DNA from: an uncultured Prevotellaceae bacterium
Lineage (GTDB): Bacteria; Bacteroidota; Bacteroidia; Bacteroidales; Bacteroidaceae
NCBI GenBank assembly: GCA_902790625.1
Contig: CADASP010000020.1
Coordinates: forward strand, 17,319 to 81,318
DNA: 64,000 nt
Direction of reading: 5' to 3'
Of the stretch, positions 43,966-52,842 are shown in pieces; the stretch's first letter is position 1, and every line of letters begins with the position of its first letter. The position numbers were made by a program, and so were the translations under genes. The notes below the pieces were generated by a model, which searched no databases, was not told where the DNA came from, and worked only from the letters and a program-made list of their open reading frames with translations.

Positions 43966-44475
43966 ACAAAAAAATATTAAAACGGATGCCTCCTAAAAAC
44001 GGCTAAAGACCCTCATATTTCGAAAATTTTCCACGAGAAAACTTTTGGCCGAAAAAACGCGAGTTTTGCGAGGGTTTGCCAAACGGTTGGCTTTCAGTCG
44101 ATTAGTCTCAAAACACCGTAAAATCCCCTTCGATGGTTCGAAAAAGTCAACGCCGAAAAAAAATTTGGCGTTGCCGTTTTCTGATAGGGCGTGCTTGCGG
44201 AAACGAAAATCGGCCCAAAAATCGGCTAAAATACTGCACAAAACCGCCCCGGCTGTGCAAAATTCGCCTTAAAAGTCCTTTTTCCCTCGTCCCTCAACCC
44301 TGCACAAACCGCCGGAAGTGTGCATTTCCCGTTCCAGAATGAAAATTTTTTTTGTAAAAAATCAGGATTTTTCATTTCACATCCCTTCACATTTTTTTCA
44401 ACCGCAGTACGAATTATTTCGTAAAAAACGTTAAGCGATGTAATGCTGAGCGGAAAGCACCGTATATATGAATGT

Positions 44476-45045
44476 ATGGAACAGCAAAACGAGACAGACC
44501 AACAGCTCATCAACCGTGTGCTCCGCGACGGGCGGCGTGCTGACTACGCCAAGCTGGTGGACCGCTACGGAGCGCGGCTCTTCGCCTTCGTTGCCACGAT
44601 GGTGCCCTGCCGCGAGGATGCCGAGGAGCTGTCGCAGGACTGCTTCGTGAAGGCCTACCGCCAGCTGTCGCAGTATGATGCGCAGCGCAGCTCGTTCTAT
44701 ACATGGCTCCGCAGCATCGCCTATCGGCTCTGCCTCGACCATGTGCGCCGCGATGCCGTGGTGTGGCTCGACACCGACGAGCAGACGCTGCAGGCCATAC
44801 CCGACGACGAGGCCGACAGCGTGATGGACACCGACGACGACCGACGCATCCGACTGCTCATAGAGGCCATCCGCCGACTGCCGCCCACGGAGCGTCTGCT
44901 GGTGCAACAGCACTATTTTGAGCAGCAGCCGCTGGCCGTCATCGCCGAAGTCACCGACACCGATGCCGGCACGCTGGCCACCCGTCTGCACCGCATCCGC
45001 AAGAAACTCTGTCAATATATTAAACTGAAGGAATATGGAAACTAA
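44476..45045 (+). CDS. ECF-type RNA polymerase sigma factor
   Basis: 189 residues from MEQQNETDQQLINRVLRDG at 44476; an in-frame ATG at 44443 lacks similarity upstream. Region 2 (DYAKLVDRYGARLFAFVATM, AEELSQDCFVKAYRQL) and region 4 (LPPTERLLVQQHYFEQQPLA, then AGTLATRLHRIRKKL) are both complete, without extracytoplasmic or anchoring parts. Its stop overlaps the next gene by 11 bp, and the next three genes probably form its operon. It may control the secreted protein and the barrel protein that follow (inference). Confidence 0.93.
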   Translation: MEQQNETDQQLINRVLRDGRRADYAKLVDRYGARLFAFVATMVPCREDAEELSQDCFVKAYRQLSQYDAQRSSFYTWLRSIAYRLCLDHVRRDAVVWLDTDEQTLQAIPDDEADSVMDTDDDRRIRLLIEAIRRLPPTERLLVQQHYFEQQPLAVIAEVTDTDAGTLATRLHRIRKKLCQYIKLKEYGN

Positions 45046-45721
45046 ACGATACGACAAACTCCGGGCCTCGTTCGAGGCCACGCAGCCGCAGGTGCCCGCC
45101 GACTTCACCGAGCGGGTGATGAAGCGGATAGAAGCCAGACCTGCTAAAAACAATCATTGGCAATGGGTGGCTGCAGTGGCATGTCTATTTATTATAATAG
45201 GTGTGGGGATAGCTATATGGCCAACAGGAGATGCTGGTGAGCCGAAACTTCTGGCGCAGCCATTCCCCTCCCCTCAAGGGGAGGGGGCAGGGGTGGGGTC
45301 TGTAACATCAACACCCCAGAAAGGAAAGATACTGACCCCACCCCTAACCCCGGCTTCGCCCCACCGTCGCTTCTCTCCCCAATTGCTCCCTCCTCGCAAT
45401 TGCCTACAAGGGAGGGGAAAGGCTACGGGTAGGCGACCAAAGGTCGGGATTGAGGCTGCGCACTCTGAACCGCAGGAAAACGGTTCGACTCCAGAACTAA
45501 CGGCCGAGGCTACTCACGCTTCAGCGACGGAGAACCAAGAACCCAGTGACGCGCCGACCATCGTGCCGCCCGAACGTCAGGCCCTCGCCGACATCTATCT
45601 GGCTGAAGCGGCCTTGCAGGTAGCCTACCGCCGACAGGCACAGGCCGAGGCGCTGCGGGCATACGCCACAAGCTTCGAGGAGGAAGAAGCGGCACCGGCA
45701 CAACCCATCATCGCATTCTAA
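45035..45721 (+). CDS. Single-pass membrane protein, likely anti-sigma partner
   Basis: 228 residues: a cytoplasmic part (1-45, KRYDKLRASFEATQPQVPAD then FTERVMKRIEARP), one membrane helix (about 46-65, VAAVACLFIIIGVGIAIW), and a long outer part. Position after an ECF factor with an 11-bp overlap is typical of anti-sigma factors, though a zinc anti-sigma motif is not seen. Residues about 75-135 come from a palindromic element (45261-45425) that enlarges the periplasmic linker; the end (ALADIYLAEAALQVAYRRQA) is a helix with an acidic terminus. Confidence 0.75.
   Translation: METKRYDKLRASFEATQPQVPADFTERVMKRIEARPAKNNHWQWVAAVACLFIIIGVGIAIWPTGDAGEPKLLAQPFPSPQGEGAGVGSVTSTPQKGKILTPPLTPASPHRRFSPQLLPPRNCLQGRGKATGRRPKVGIEAAHSEPQENGSTPELTAEATHASATENQEPSDAPTIVPPERQALADIYLAEAALQVAYRRQAQAEALRAYATSFEEEEAAPAQPIIAF
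45261..45425. repeat. Palindromic element, copy 5, in frame
   Basis: TTCCCCTCCCCTCAAGGGGA, then CAGGGGTGGGGTC, later GACCCCACCCCTAACCCC and CAAGGGAGGGGAAAGG. Translated as PFPSPQGEGAGVGS and on inside the sigma-factor partner. Confidence 0.8.
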
Positions 45722-45740
45722 CCAAAACACCAATACGACT

Positions 45741-46892
45741 ATGAAAGAAATAATGAAAAGCATCATGACGGCGAGCCTGCTACTCGTCACGCTGACAGCC
45801 ACGGCCCAGTCCGTAAAGGATATTGAGAAGCAGATGGGCTTTCAGATTACCGATGTCATCGACCACGGGGTGGAGGTGACCAAGAGCCTCGGCCAGGAGC
45901 GCAACATTCTGAAAGAGGGAAAGCCTCTGAAATGGCGCTGCGACATCTACTCCTTCACGCTTCCCAAGAAACAGCGCTACCTGCTTGACGAGATGATTGA
46001 AGAGTTCGAGACCAACGGCCGCGAGAACCCCAACTGCTACGGCATCAACAGCATGAGCGAGTCGAAAGACGGCAACCGCGTGGGTAATGAGCGGAATCTG
46101 ATGGTTGGCGACGACCCTAACCGCTTTGTCACCATCGGCAAGGACTACACCAACTTCATCAACATCAACATCCTCGACGATGCCGACACCACCAAGACCC
46201 ACCGCTATGCCTACGCCCTGGAATGGCGGGACGGCAACAAGGGAGCGACCGACGTGCGCTACATCGTCACCTACGCCAAGATTCCATCGGCCACCACCAC
46301 CCTCACCGACCAGAACTGGCCGTTACTCAATCTTGGCCAGACGAAGGTGCGAAAAGGCGGTCCCATCCTGTTCAAAGGCGATGCCCGCGTAGAGTGGGAC
46401 GGCAAGGACTACCCCGTCCTGTCACTCGACAGCCTCATCCGCGATGCCCAACAGAAGGCGAAGGATGCCAAGAAGCGCATGGAAGGGCTACGACATAAGT
46501 TCCAAACGGACGATGCCCTCGTGCTTTGGAACGACACCCTGGAACACGACACCGACCCGGTGACGGACGTTGTCATCCGCCTGCATCAGGGCCAGCCCGT
46601 CACGGCCGACGACCTCCTTTGCAACGACAACATCCTCCTCGTCTTCTCGCTGCTCAAGCAGCAGTTCCTCGCCGGACTAAACACCGAGTTCAATGCCATC
46701 TCCGTCTACACCCTCTGCAAGCGGGCCCGCGAGTACGGCTTCTTCTCGTCCGACATCCCCGACTTCACCGATGGCAAGGCAGAGCTGGAACAGCTCAAGC
46801 GCGACATCGCCGAGATGAAAGCCAACGCCACTACCGACACCATCCGCAACTACCTGCAGATGGCCATTGCAGAACTCGACAAGATTAAGTAA
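45741..46892 (+). CDS. Secreted protein of unknown function
   Basis: 383 residues with a signal peptide (about 1-23, ending TLTATAQS). No family recognised. The first 200 residues are mixed alpha/beta (KQMGFQITDVIDHGVEVTKS, YAYALEWRDGNKGATDVRYI); about 250-270 is a charged helix (DAQQKAKDAKKRMEGLRHK); the C-terminal third is helical and acidic (FTDGKAELEQLKRDIAEMKA). It lies 20 bp after the sigma partner and is likely part of that operon, perhaps as a periplasmic effector. Confidence 0.65.
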   Translation: MKEIMKSIMTASLLLVTLTATAQSVKDIEKQMGFQITDVIDHGVEVTKSLGQERNILKEGKPLKWRCDIYSFTLPKKQRYLLDEMIEEFETNGRENPNCYGINSMSESKDGNRVGNERNLMVGDDPNRFVTIGKDYTNFININILDDADTTKTHRYAYALEWRDGNKGATDVRYIVTYAKIPSATTTLTDQNWPLLNLGQTKVRKGGPILFKGDARVEWDGKDYPVLSLDSLIRDAQQKAKDAKKRMEGLRHKFQTDDALVLWNDTLEHDTDPVTDVVIRLHQGQPVTADDLLCNDNILLVFSLLKQQFLAGLNTEFNAISVYTLCKRAREYGFFSSDIPDFTDGKAELEQLKRDIAEMKANATTDTIRNYLQMAIAELDKIK

Positions 46893-47039
46893 AGTTAGTA
46901 AACGAGTAGTATATAACCTGGGCGATGCTGGAGGCCGCTGCGAAGTCCCCTCCAGCCTTTTCACTTTACATTAGTAAATGCTTTTATCCTTACCAGTATT
47001 TTTCTGAGAACGAAGCGCTGACTTAGCGCAAAAATATCG

Positions 47040-47047
47040 TAACTTTG
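47040..47047 (+). promoter_or_regulatory. Promoter -7 box for the barrel protein
   Basis: TAACTTTG, 15 bp before the first ATG, so the mRNA leader is only a few bases. Confidence 0.65.
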
Positions 47048-47061
47048 CACTCAAAATCTAA

Positions 47062-49800
47062 ATGTACATGAACAAGCGAACTGTTCTCCTCACCCTCATC
47101 GCAGTGTTGGTGTTCACATCAGCCGCCTTTGCCGACATCGTCAGGGGGCGCGTGGTGGACGCTGCGACGAAGGATCCGCTGCCAGATGCTTCGGTGACAC
47201 TGACGCAGAAATTCGACATGGGGTCGTCGACGACGTATGGCAAAGCCGACTCATTGGGCGTGTTCCTGATGCATGCCGATGGGAAGTGTACCATCGAGGT
47301 TTCGATGCTGGGCTATTACTCGAAGAAGAAGACGGTACTGGTATTTAGCGACAGTCGCAAGGACACGCTCGACATCGGTACGATAGAGCTGAAGATGTCA
47401 CCGCAGATGCTGAAGGTGGTGGAGGTGACGGGCCGCGCCCGGCGCTTTACCGTCCGTGGCGACACCATTGTCTTCCACCCCGAGGCTTTCCACTTGCAGG
47501 AGGGCGCACGCCTCGACGAACTCATCCGTCAGCTGCCGGGCGTGGAGGTTGATGGCGAAGGAAAAATGTCGTGGAACGGCAAGCCCATCCGCCTGACGAT
47601 GGACGGCGAGAGCATGCTGGGTGGCGACCAGCTGATGACGCAGCTGCCCGCCGAGGCGGTGCAGGACATCAAGGCGTATAACAAGGCATCAGAATTCTCG
47701 GAGCGCACGGGCAAGGACGACGGCACGCAGGACATGGTGCTCGACCTGACCATCAAGCCCGGCTTCCTCGACCGTTGGTATGGTGACGTGAAGGCTGGCT
47801 ATCAGACGCCAGAGTACTACGAAGGCGAGCTGACGATGAACCGCCTGTCGAAGACCGACCCCGTGATGGTGTTCGCCAATGCCAACAACATAGACAGAAG
47901 CATCAGCAAGGGCATGAACAGCTGGAGCAGCAGCTGGGGCAACGGCTATGGGCATGATCAAAGCGGAGCCGCTGGCTATCAGCATAGGTGGAACAGGAAA
48001 GAGGGCACGCAGGAGATGAAAAGCCAATACACTGTCACGGGCGAATTGAACCATGAAGACAACTGGGGCACCTCGCACGCAGAGACCGAGAACTACCTCC
48101 CTGGCACCGCCGCCACGCGCACCGCCAGCGAGCAATACCACCGCGACCACAAGCTGAACCCGCGCCTGAATGCCGACCTGCGCTGGGCAAGAGACTCGCT
48201 GAACACCTTCTCCCTCCGTGCCTCCGTGGAGCATACCAAGAGACGCTCGCACAGCAGACAGGCGGAGGAGCAGAGCGAAGCATTAGCTGACGAGGGTACG
48301 CTCTCTATCCGCCCCCTTCTCGCCTCCGTCCCGTATGCTGCGATATTATCGCAGCAAACCCACACCCACAATGAAGGCCGCTCCACCAAGTTCAGCACCA
48401 CGGCAATGTGGGACCACTACATCAAGGACGGTTCGCTCGGTGCAAGCATCCGACTGAACTATACCGACGGAAAGAGCAACGACTGGACCGACCGCACAGT
48501 CACCTCGCACATCACCTCGCTCAATTCCTCAAAGTGGAGCCAGTTCTCCACCTCGCCGACTTCGAGTTTCAATACTGAGGCCGAAGCGCATCACGCCCGC
48601 TGGCTCACCAAGAAATGGATGATGCAGATACAATACAGCTTCAGGCACAGGCACGACAAAGACGACCGCGACTTCATGACCGACGGAGTGGCCGATGCCG
48701 CAAACTCCTATCGAGACCACTACACGAACAACAGTCACTCACTGCAAATGGCTTCCACCATCAATCTCGCCCCGCTGCAAATCATGCCCAGCGTCACCGC
48801 CAGATGGCAACGAGAGCGTCTGGACTACCAGCGCGGAATGCTCGACACCGCCGCCGTGCGCCACTCGTTGATTGTCAACCCATCGCTACGGGCAACATTG
48901 AAACTGAGTAAGACCGTAGGATTTGAACTGAACTATGGTTTCAGCACATCGAAGCCGAGAATCTTGCAGACAATAGGCTACCGCGACCTCACCAACCCGC
49001 TCTACATCACAGAGGGAAACCCCAGCCTGAAAGATACGCACAGCCAAAACGTCAAACTCGCGTACAACATGGTGCTCGCACGTAGCCAGACATCGCTCAG
49101 TGCCAGCATCAGTTTTCAAACAAACGACCGCGACCGCGTGACGGCTCTCAGCTATAACCCCGTGACCGCCGTCTATGTCAGCCGCACGGAAAATGTACGA
49201 GGCAGTCGCACATGGGAATATCGTCTCAATATAGACCAAGCCCTCGGCGAGATGTTACGCTTGGAGAACGACTTACGACTCAACACCGGGCAGCACTACG
49301 GCTACCTGACTCTGCTGCCCACGCAGACCGAGCGGACATTGAATCGCCAGACTGACTTCCACCCTAAGGACAAGCTCACCCTGTCGTACGACAAGGACTG
49401 GCTCAAGGCCTCCGTGTTCGCCAAAATCGAGGCCGACCGTCTGCGCTTCTCTGCCTCGCCCGAGCAGAACACCACACTCTGGGATAACGACTTCGGCATC
49501 AACGCCGAGGCCACTGTGAGCAACTTTGTCTTCGAGACCAACATTACAGAGACTACCCGCCGAGGCTATGCGGCTCAGTCGATGAACCGCAACCTGCTGC
49601 TCTGGAATGCCGCCGTCACATGGAAAATCCTGAAGAACAAGGCTCGCCTGAAACTGGAGTTCGAGGACTTACTGAACAAGCAAGACAATTTCTGGAGCGA
49701 GCGCTCGGCCTATCAGCACTCCACCTCATGGCAGGATTTTCGCCACCACTACGTCAACATCAGCTTCACCTATCATTTAGACGCGAAGAAGAAGGACTAA
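47062..49800 (+). CDS. Outer-membrane beta-barrel receptor-like protein
   Basis: 912 residues; signal peptide about 1-25. Residues 25-110 are a carboxypeptidase-regulatory-like domain (RGRVVDAATKDPLPDASVTL, ISMLGY-type end), followed by a plug-like domain (LIRQLPGVEVDGEGKMSWNG) and a long barrel (about 240-912) ending FRHHYVNISFTYHLDAKKKD. This is the TonB-dependent-receptor-related OMP_b-brl_3 architecture; no SusD partner is present, so it is not a classical polysaccharide locus. Its own promoter box at 47040 gives an almost leaderless mRNA. The ligand is unknown. Confidence 0.87.
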   Translation: MYMNKRTVLLTLIAVLVFTSAAFADIVRGRVVDAATKDPLPDASVTLTQKFDMGSSTTYGKADSLGVFLMHADGKCTIEVSMLGYYSKKKTVLVFSDSRKDTLDIGTIELKMSPQMLKVVEVTGRARRFTVRGDTIVFHPEAFHLQEGARLDELIRQLPGVEVDGEGKMSWNGKPIRLTMDGESMLGGDQLMTQLPAEAVQDIKAYNKASEFSERTGKDDGTQDMVLDLTIKPGFLDRWYGDVKAGYQTPEYYEGELTMNRLSKTDPVMVFANANNIDRSISKGMNSWSSSWGNGYGHDQSGAAGYQHRWNRKEGTQEMKSQYTVTGELNHEDNWGTSHAETENYLPGTAATRTASEQYHRDHKLNPRLNADLRWARDSLNTFSLRASVEHTKRRSHSRQAEEQSEALADEGTLSIRPLLASVPYAAILSQQTHTHNEGRSTKFSTTAMWDHYIKDGSLGASIRLNYTDGKSNDWTDRTVTSHITSLNSSKWSQFSTSPTSSFNTEAEAHHARWLTKKWMMQIQYSFRHRHDKDDRDFMTDGVADAANSYRDHYTNNSHSLQMASTINLAPLQIMPSVTARWQRERLDYQRGMLDTAAVRHSLIVNPSLRATLKLSKTVGFELNYGFSTSKPRILQTIGYRDLTNPLYITEGNPSLKDTHSQNVKLAYNMVLARSQTSLSASISFQTNDRDRVTALSYNPVTAVYVSRTENVRGSRTWEYRLNIDQALGEMLRLENDLRLNTGQHYGYLTLLPTQTERTLNRQTDFHPKDKLTLSYDKDWLKASVFAKIEADRLRFSASPEQNTTLWDNDFGINAEATVSNFVFETNITETTRRGYAAQSMNRNLLLWNAAVTWKILKNKARLKLEFEDLLNKQDNFWSERSAYQHSTSWQDFRHHYVNISFTYHLDAKKKD

Positions 49801-49904
49801 CAGACTGAAGCCAGTAAAGTGAAGAATTTCTTGCGTCCCGTTGGTAGCAAGCGGCAAAGCCGAGCGGCTACCCCCACTGGGCTATCCGCTATGGCACAAG
49901 CGAC

Positions 49905-49969
49905 GCCCTTCCTGCAATGGCTTAAGTTGAAATGTATCTCTGGATGATCGGCAAGGAAGGGCTTTTTTT
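49905..49969 (+). terminator. Possible terminator after the barrel gene
   Basis: GCCCTTCCTGC can pair, with one bulge, to GCAAGGAAGGGC, followed by TTTTTTT. The loop is long, about 35 bases. Confidence 0.4.
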
Positions 49970-50325
49970 CACGCGAATGGCCGTGAATGAAACGTGAATG
50001 AGCCGTGAATTTTATAATGAGAGAAGAATTGTCTACCGTGTGGAAGAACGTCGCGAAGTATTCATGAACATTTGTGATTCATTCATGCACATTTGTGTAG
50101 CGTCGCAGACAAATTAATTGTTGCCTACGGCGTAACACGAATGTGCATGAATGGCTCACGAATAATCATGAATGCAGCGCAATATATTATTCACGGGTCA
50201 TTCGCGGGCCATTAACGGATATTCTTGCGTTCCAAAACACACATTCGCACATTCGCACATTTACCTATTGTCATATTTCGTATCACCTGTAATTCTGACA
50301 GCTCCTCATATTGCAAGTTTTTTCG

Positions 50326-50394
50326 TACGGTTGAAAAGACGCTTTCAGCGTCTGGAATCTTCAAAAAACGCTACCGTCTTTTCAACCGTACAGC
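50326..50394. repeat. Perfect 17-bp-stem inverted repeat
   Basis: GTACGGTTGAAAAGACG pairs with CGTCTTTTCAACCGTAC. The loop holds GACGCTTTCAGCGTCTGGAA and TCTTCAAAA, a motif also present in inverted-stem form at about 35005-35035. Confidence 0.75.
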
Positions 50395-50503
50395 ACGAGT
50401 TTTTTTTCTTATAAGACGCTGCGAAGTTACGAAATTTTGACTTTTTTAACGCTCGCAGATGCAAGCTTTTCTGTTTTCGGGATTTATTCTTATAAAAAAC
50501 AAC

Positions 50504-50511
50504 TAATTTTG
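50504..50511 (+). promoter_or_regulatory. Promoter -7 box for the serpin gene
   Basis: TAATTTTG ends 8 bp before the ATG, predicting a leaderless or nearly leaderless message. Confidence 0.55.
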
Positions 50512-50519
50512 TAAGCATT

Positions 50520-51776
50520 ATGAAGAATAAAAAGATGAGGATTGCCATCGTCCTGACCCTGATGGCAACAACTGTAGTGACGGGATGCAGCAGCGACAGC
50601 CAGGAACCAGCACCAACAAGCCCCGTCGTATTACCTTCAGAACTTAAGCTGAGCAGTACAGAACTGGCCATGGTGAACACGAGCAACGAGTTCGCCTTCA
50701 ACCTGTTCCGCGAGGCTCAGGATGAAGTGAAGAGCCAGGTGATATCACCCATCAGCATCACCTTTGCCCTTGGCATGCTCAACAACGGGGCTGGTGGCGA
50801 GACGCTGGCGCAGATCAACAGCGTGTTAGGCTTCGCCAATACAGGCGCTGACAGCATCAACAACTTCTGCTGCAAGATGCTGAACGTGGCGTCAACGCTC
50901 GACCCGCTGACGAAGGTGAAGATTGCCAACACCATCTACCTGAACAAAGGCTATGAGTTGCTGGCAGATTTCGTGCAGAAGGCAAAGCAATACTATGATG
51001 CCGACCCTGAGACCCGCGACTTCCATGATGGCAAGACGATGGACGTCATCAACCAGTGGGCTAACGACCACACGGAGAATATGATTAAGAAGGTGCTCAA
51101 CGAAGATTCCTTCAATCCCTATGCCGTCAGCTACCTGCTCAATGCCATCTATTTCAAGGGCAGCTGGGCTAAGAAGTTCGACAAGGCCATGACCATGAAA
51201 GAGGCTTTCAACCATGCAGGCTCAACCAAGGAAATGACCTACGTCGACATGATGCGCCAGACTTCAGAATTCGAATATGCCGAGACCGATGACTGCCAAG
51301 CCCTCCGGCTCCCCTATGGAAACGGCTCCTTCCAGATGACGGTGCTTTTGCCTAAGGGGCCGACCAACGCCTTGCCAAAGGTGCCTACGGCTGAAGAGTG
51401 GCACCAGCTGAACAATAAGATGGGCGCCACGCTTGTTGACGTATCACTACCCCGCCTCGAGACGGATACCGACATCGACCTGAAGCCCATTATGACCAGG
51501 CTCGGCATGCCTGATGCCTTTAAACAGACGAAGGCCGACTTCCGGTATTTCTGCAAGGAGCCTGTCTATATCGACTTGATGAAGCAAGTGGCTAAGATCA
51601 AACTCGACGAGGAGGGCACTGAGGCTGCTGCCGTCACTGTCATCGGAGGAGTATTGACAAGTGTAGGGCCAGAACAAAAGGTCGTTGCTTTCCACGCCGA
51701 CCACCCCTTCCTTTACGTCATCAGTGAAAAGCAGACTGGAACAGTCTTTTTCATCGGACAATATACTGGCTACTAA
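50520..51776 (+). CDS. Serpin lipoprotein (serine protease inhibitor)
   Basis: 418 residues; the signal ends at VVTGCSSDS (Cys23), so it is a surface or periplasm-facing lipoprotein. The serpin fold is complete: NEFAFNLFREAQ, VISPISITFALGMLNNGAGG, VSYLLNAIYFKGSWAKKFD. The hinge of the reactive loop (EEGTEAAAVT) has the small residues of inhibitory serpins; the loop continues VIGGVLTSVG and the bait residue cannot be fixed with certainty. The end, HPFLYVISEKQTGTVFFIGQ, is conserved. It probably traps host or competitor proteases as suicide substrate; a truncated sigma-factor remnant follows directly. Confidence 0.93.
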   Translation: MKNKKMRIAIVLTLMATTVVTGCSSDSQEPAPTSPVVLPSELKLSSTELAMVNTSNEFAFNLFREAQDEVKSQVISPISITFALGMLNNGAGGETLAQINSVLGFANTGADSINNFCCKMLNVASTLDPLTKVKIANTIYLNKGYELLADFVQKAKQYYDADPETRDFHDGKTMDVINQWANDHTENMIKKVLNEDSFNPYAVSYLLNAIYFKGSWAKKFDKAMTMKEAFNHAGSTKEMTYVDMMRQTSEFEYAETDDCQALRLPYGNGSFQMTVLLPKGPTNALPKVPTAEEWHQLNNKMGATLVDVSLPRLETDTDIDLKPIMTRLGMPDAFKQTKADFRYFCKEPVYIDLMKQVAKIKLDEEGTEAAAVTVIGGVLTSVGPEQKVVAFHADHPFLYVISEKQTGTVFFIGQYTGY

Positions 51777-51782
51777 TCCTTA

Positions 51783-51965
51783 GTGGTTACATCAGAATCT
51801 CAAGAGCAACGTTTGGTCAAGCGACTGCAAGACGGCGACAAGGTTGCCGCAAGAGAGTTCTACGCTCTCTTTGCCGACAGCCTTGCCGGCGTCTGCTCGC
51901 GATATATCGCCGATGAGGAAGATTGTAGGCCTGGGCCACAAAGGTTGTGGTCAACGAGTCGCTGA
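51783..51965 (+). pseudogene. Truncated ECF sigma factor (5' remnant)
   Basis: From the GTG at 51783 the frame reads EQRLVKRLQDGDKVAAREFY and LFADSLAGVCSRYIADEED, which is sigma region 1.2/2 of an ECF factor; similarity ends near 51925 and a stop comes at 51963. Regions 2.3-4 are missing. It starts 6 bp after the serpin gene. Confidence 0.75.
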
Positions 51966-52019
51966 ATGGGCTTTCGCATCCTCTTGAGATAATCTCCTTT
52001 CTCTCTATGAAATAACTAT

Positions 52020-52691
52020 CTACTCTTCGTACCCTAATTGTCCTGGCAGGCGGAGCTTCACTTTTTGGGGGAAGGTGGCCTCGTAAGCCTCGTAAGCCTC
52101 GGGATTCTCATCGGCCACGAAGTAGCCCTTGGGTGGGCAGTAGGTAGCCTCGGTGATGCCGTTGTTCTGAAGCCAGCCTGGGATGAGCTCCTGAGCGAGG
52201 AAGTAAGGCACTTCGGCATCCTTAGGCTCAGCATGATAGTGGATGTTCAGTTTGCTGGCGAGGCCGAAGCCGGCGTGACGGTAGAAGTCGATGTTGCCCT
52301 CCATGCAGAGGAAGCCGATGCCCATCGCGCGGGCCTTTTCCAATGCATACTGAAGCAACATCAGGCCATAGCCCTTGCGCTTGTAGTCGGGATGGATGCT
52401 GATGGGGCCGAAAGTCCAGGAGGGGATAGTCCCAGCCTCAGCCCCAGCGCAGAGGCTTGCCTTTGAGAACATCACATGGCCGATAATCTTATCATCCATT
52501 TCCATCACCAAGTCAAGCTCAGGGATGAAGTCGGGATTCGTACGATACTGATTGAGCACATAGTGCTCTGTGCATCCCGGTCGGTAAACGTTCCAGAATG
52601 CCTCTCGCGTGAGGTTCTCCACCTCGCGGTAGTCTTTTGGGGTTTCTTTGCGGATGAAGATGGCAGAGCCGTGGGCTGATTTGGTGTTCAT
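52020..52691 (-). CDS. GNAT-family N-acetyltransferase
   Basis: 223 residues from MNTKSAHGSAIFIRKETPKD at 52691, chosen because the promoter box at 52721-52728 lies upstream. The acetyl-CoA site is seen in GPISIHPDYKRKGYGLMLLQ (R/QxxGxG/A-like), with IGFLCMEGN and FYRHAGFG following, as in YhbS-like acetyltransferases. The substrate is unknown. It appears intact among decayed genes. Confidence 0.88.
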   Translation of the reverse strand: MNTKSAHGSAIFIRKETPKDYREVENLTREAFWNVYRPGCTEHYVLNQYRTNPDFIPELDLVMEMDDKIIGHVMFSKASLCAGAEAGTIPSWTFGPISIHPDYKRKGYGLMLLQYALEKARAMGIGFLCMEGNIDFYRHAGFGLASKLNIHYHAEPKDAEVPYFLAQELIPGWLQNNGITEATYCPPKGYFVADENPEAYEAYEATFPQKVKLRLPGQLGYEE

Positions 52692-52720
52692 TGTTGTTGC
52701 TCTTTTAATGTTTGGCGTTG

Positions 52721-52728
52721 CAAAATTA
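52721..52728 (-). promoter_or_regulatory. Promoter -7 box for the GNAT gene
   Basis: TAATTTTG on the minus strand, 29 bp before the ATG. Confidence 0.6.
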
Positions 52729-52811
52729 CATATAGTTGCTGAATCGGCCAAATTTCTGGGATATTATGTATGGTTTTGTGGCGAATAGTATGCAGTGTAA
52801 CAGAAAATTTG

Positions 52812-52819
52812 TAACTTTG
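52812..52819 (+). promoter_or_regulatory. Promoter -7 box for the HU-like gene
   Basis: TAACTTTG, 23 bp before the ATG. The remnant copy at 62.9 kb has the equivalent box. Confidence 0.65.
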
Positions 52820-52842
52820 CAACCACTTAACGATAAGAAATT

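Larger units (their letters stand above)
43776..44475. other. Spacer between the CotH and sigma-factor genes
   Basis: The CotH promoter box is at 43810-43817 and the ATTACGCTTCGCGTCTTTAC repeat at about 43936. The stretch 43980-44440 is A/T-rich with many AAAA runs, and I see no coding sequence or known RNA in it. Confidence 0.5.
49801..50519. other. 720-bp spacer with repeats before the serpin gene
   Basis: A possible terminator at 49905-49969; GCGAATGGCCGTGAATGAAA and variants at 49974-50015 and 50150-50215 (related to 18651); a 17-bp-stem hairpin at 50326-50394; and the serpin promoter box. No gene seen. Confidence 0.55.
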
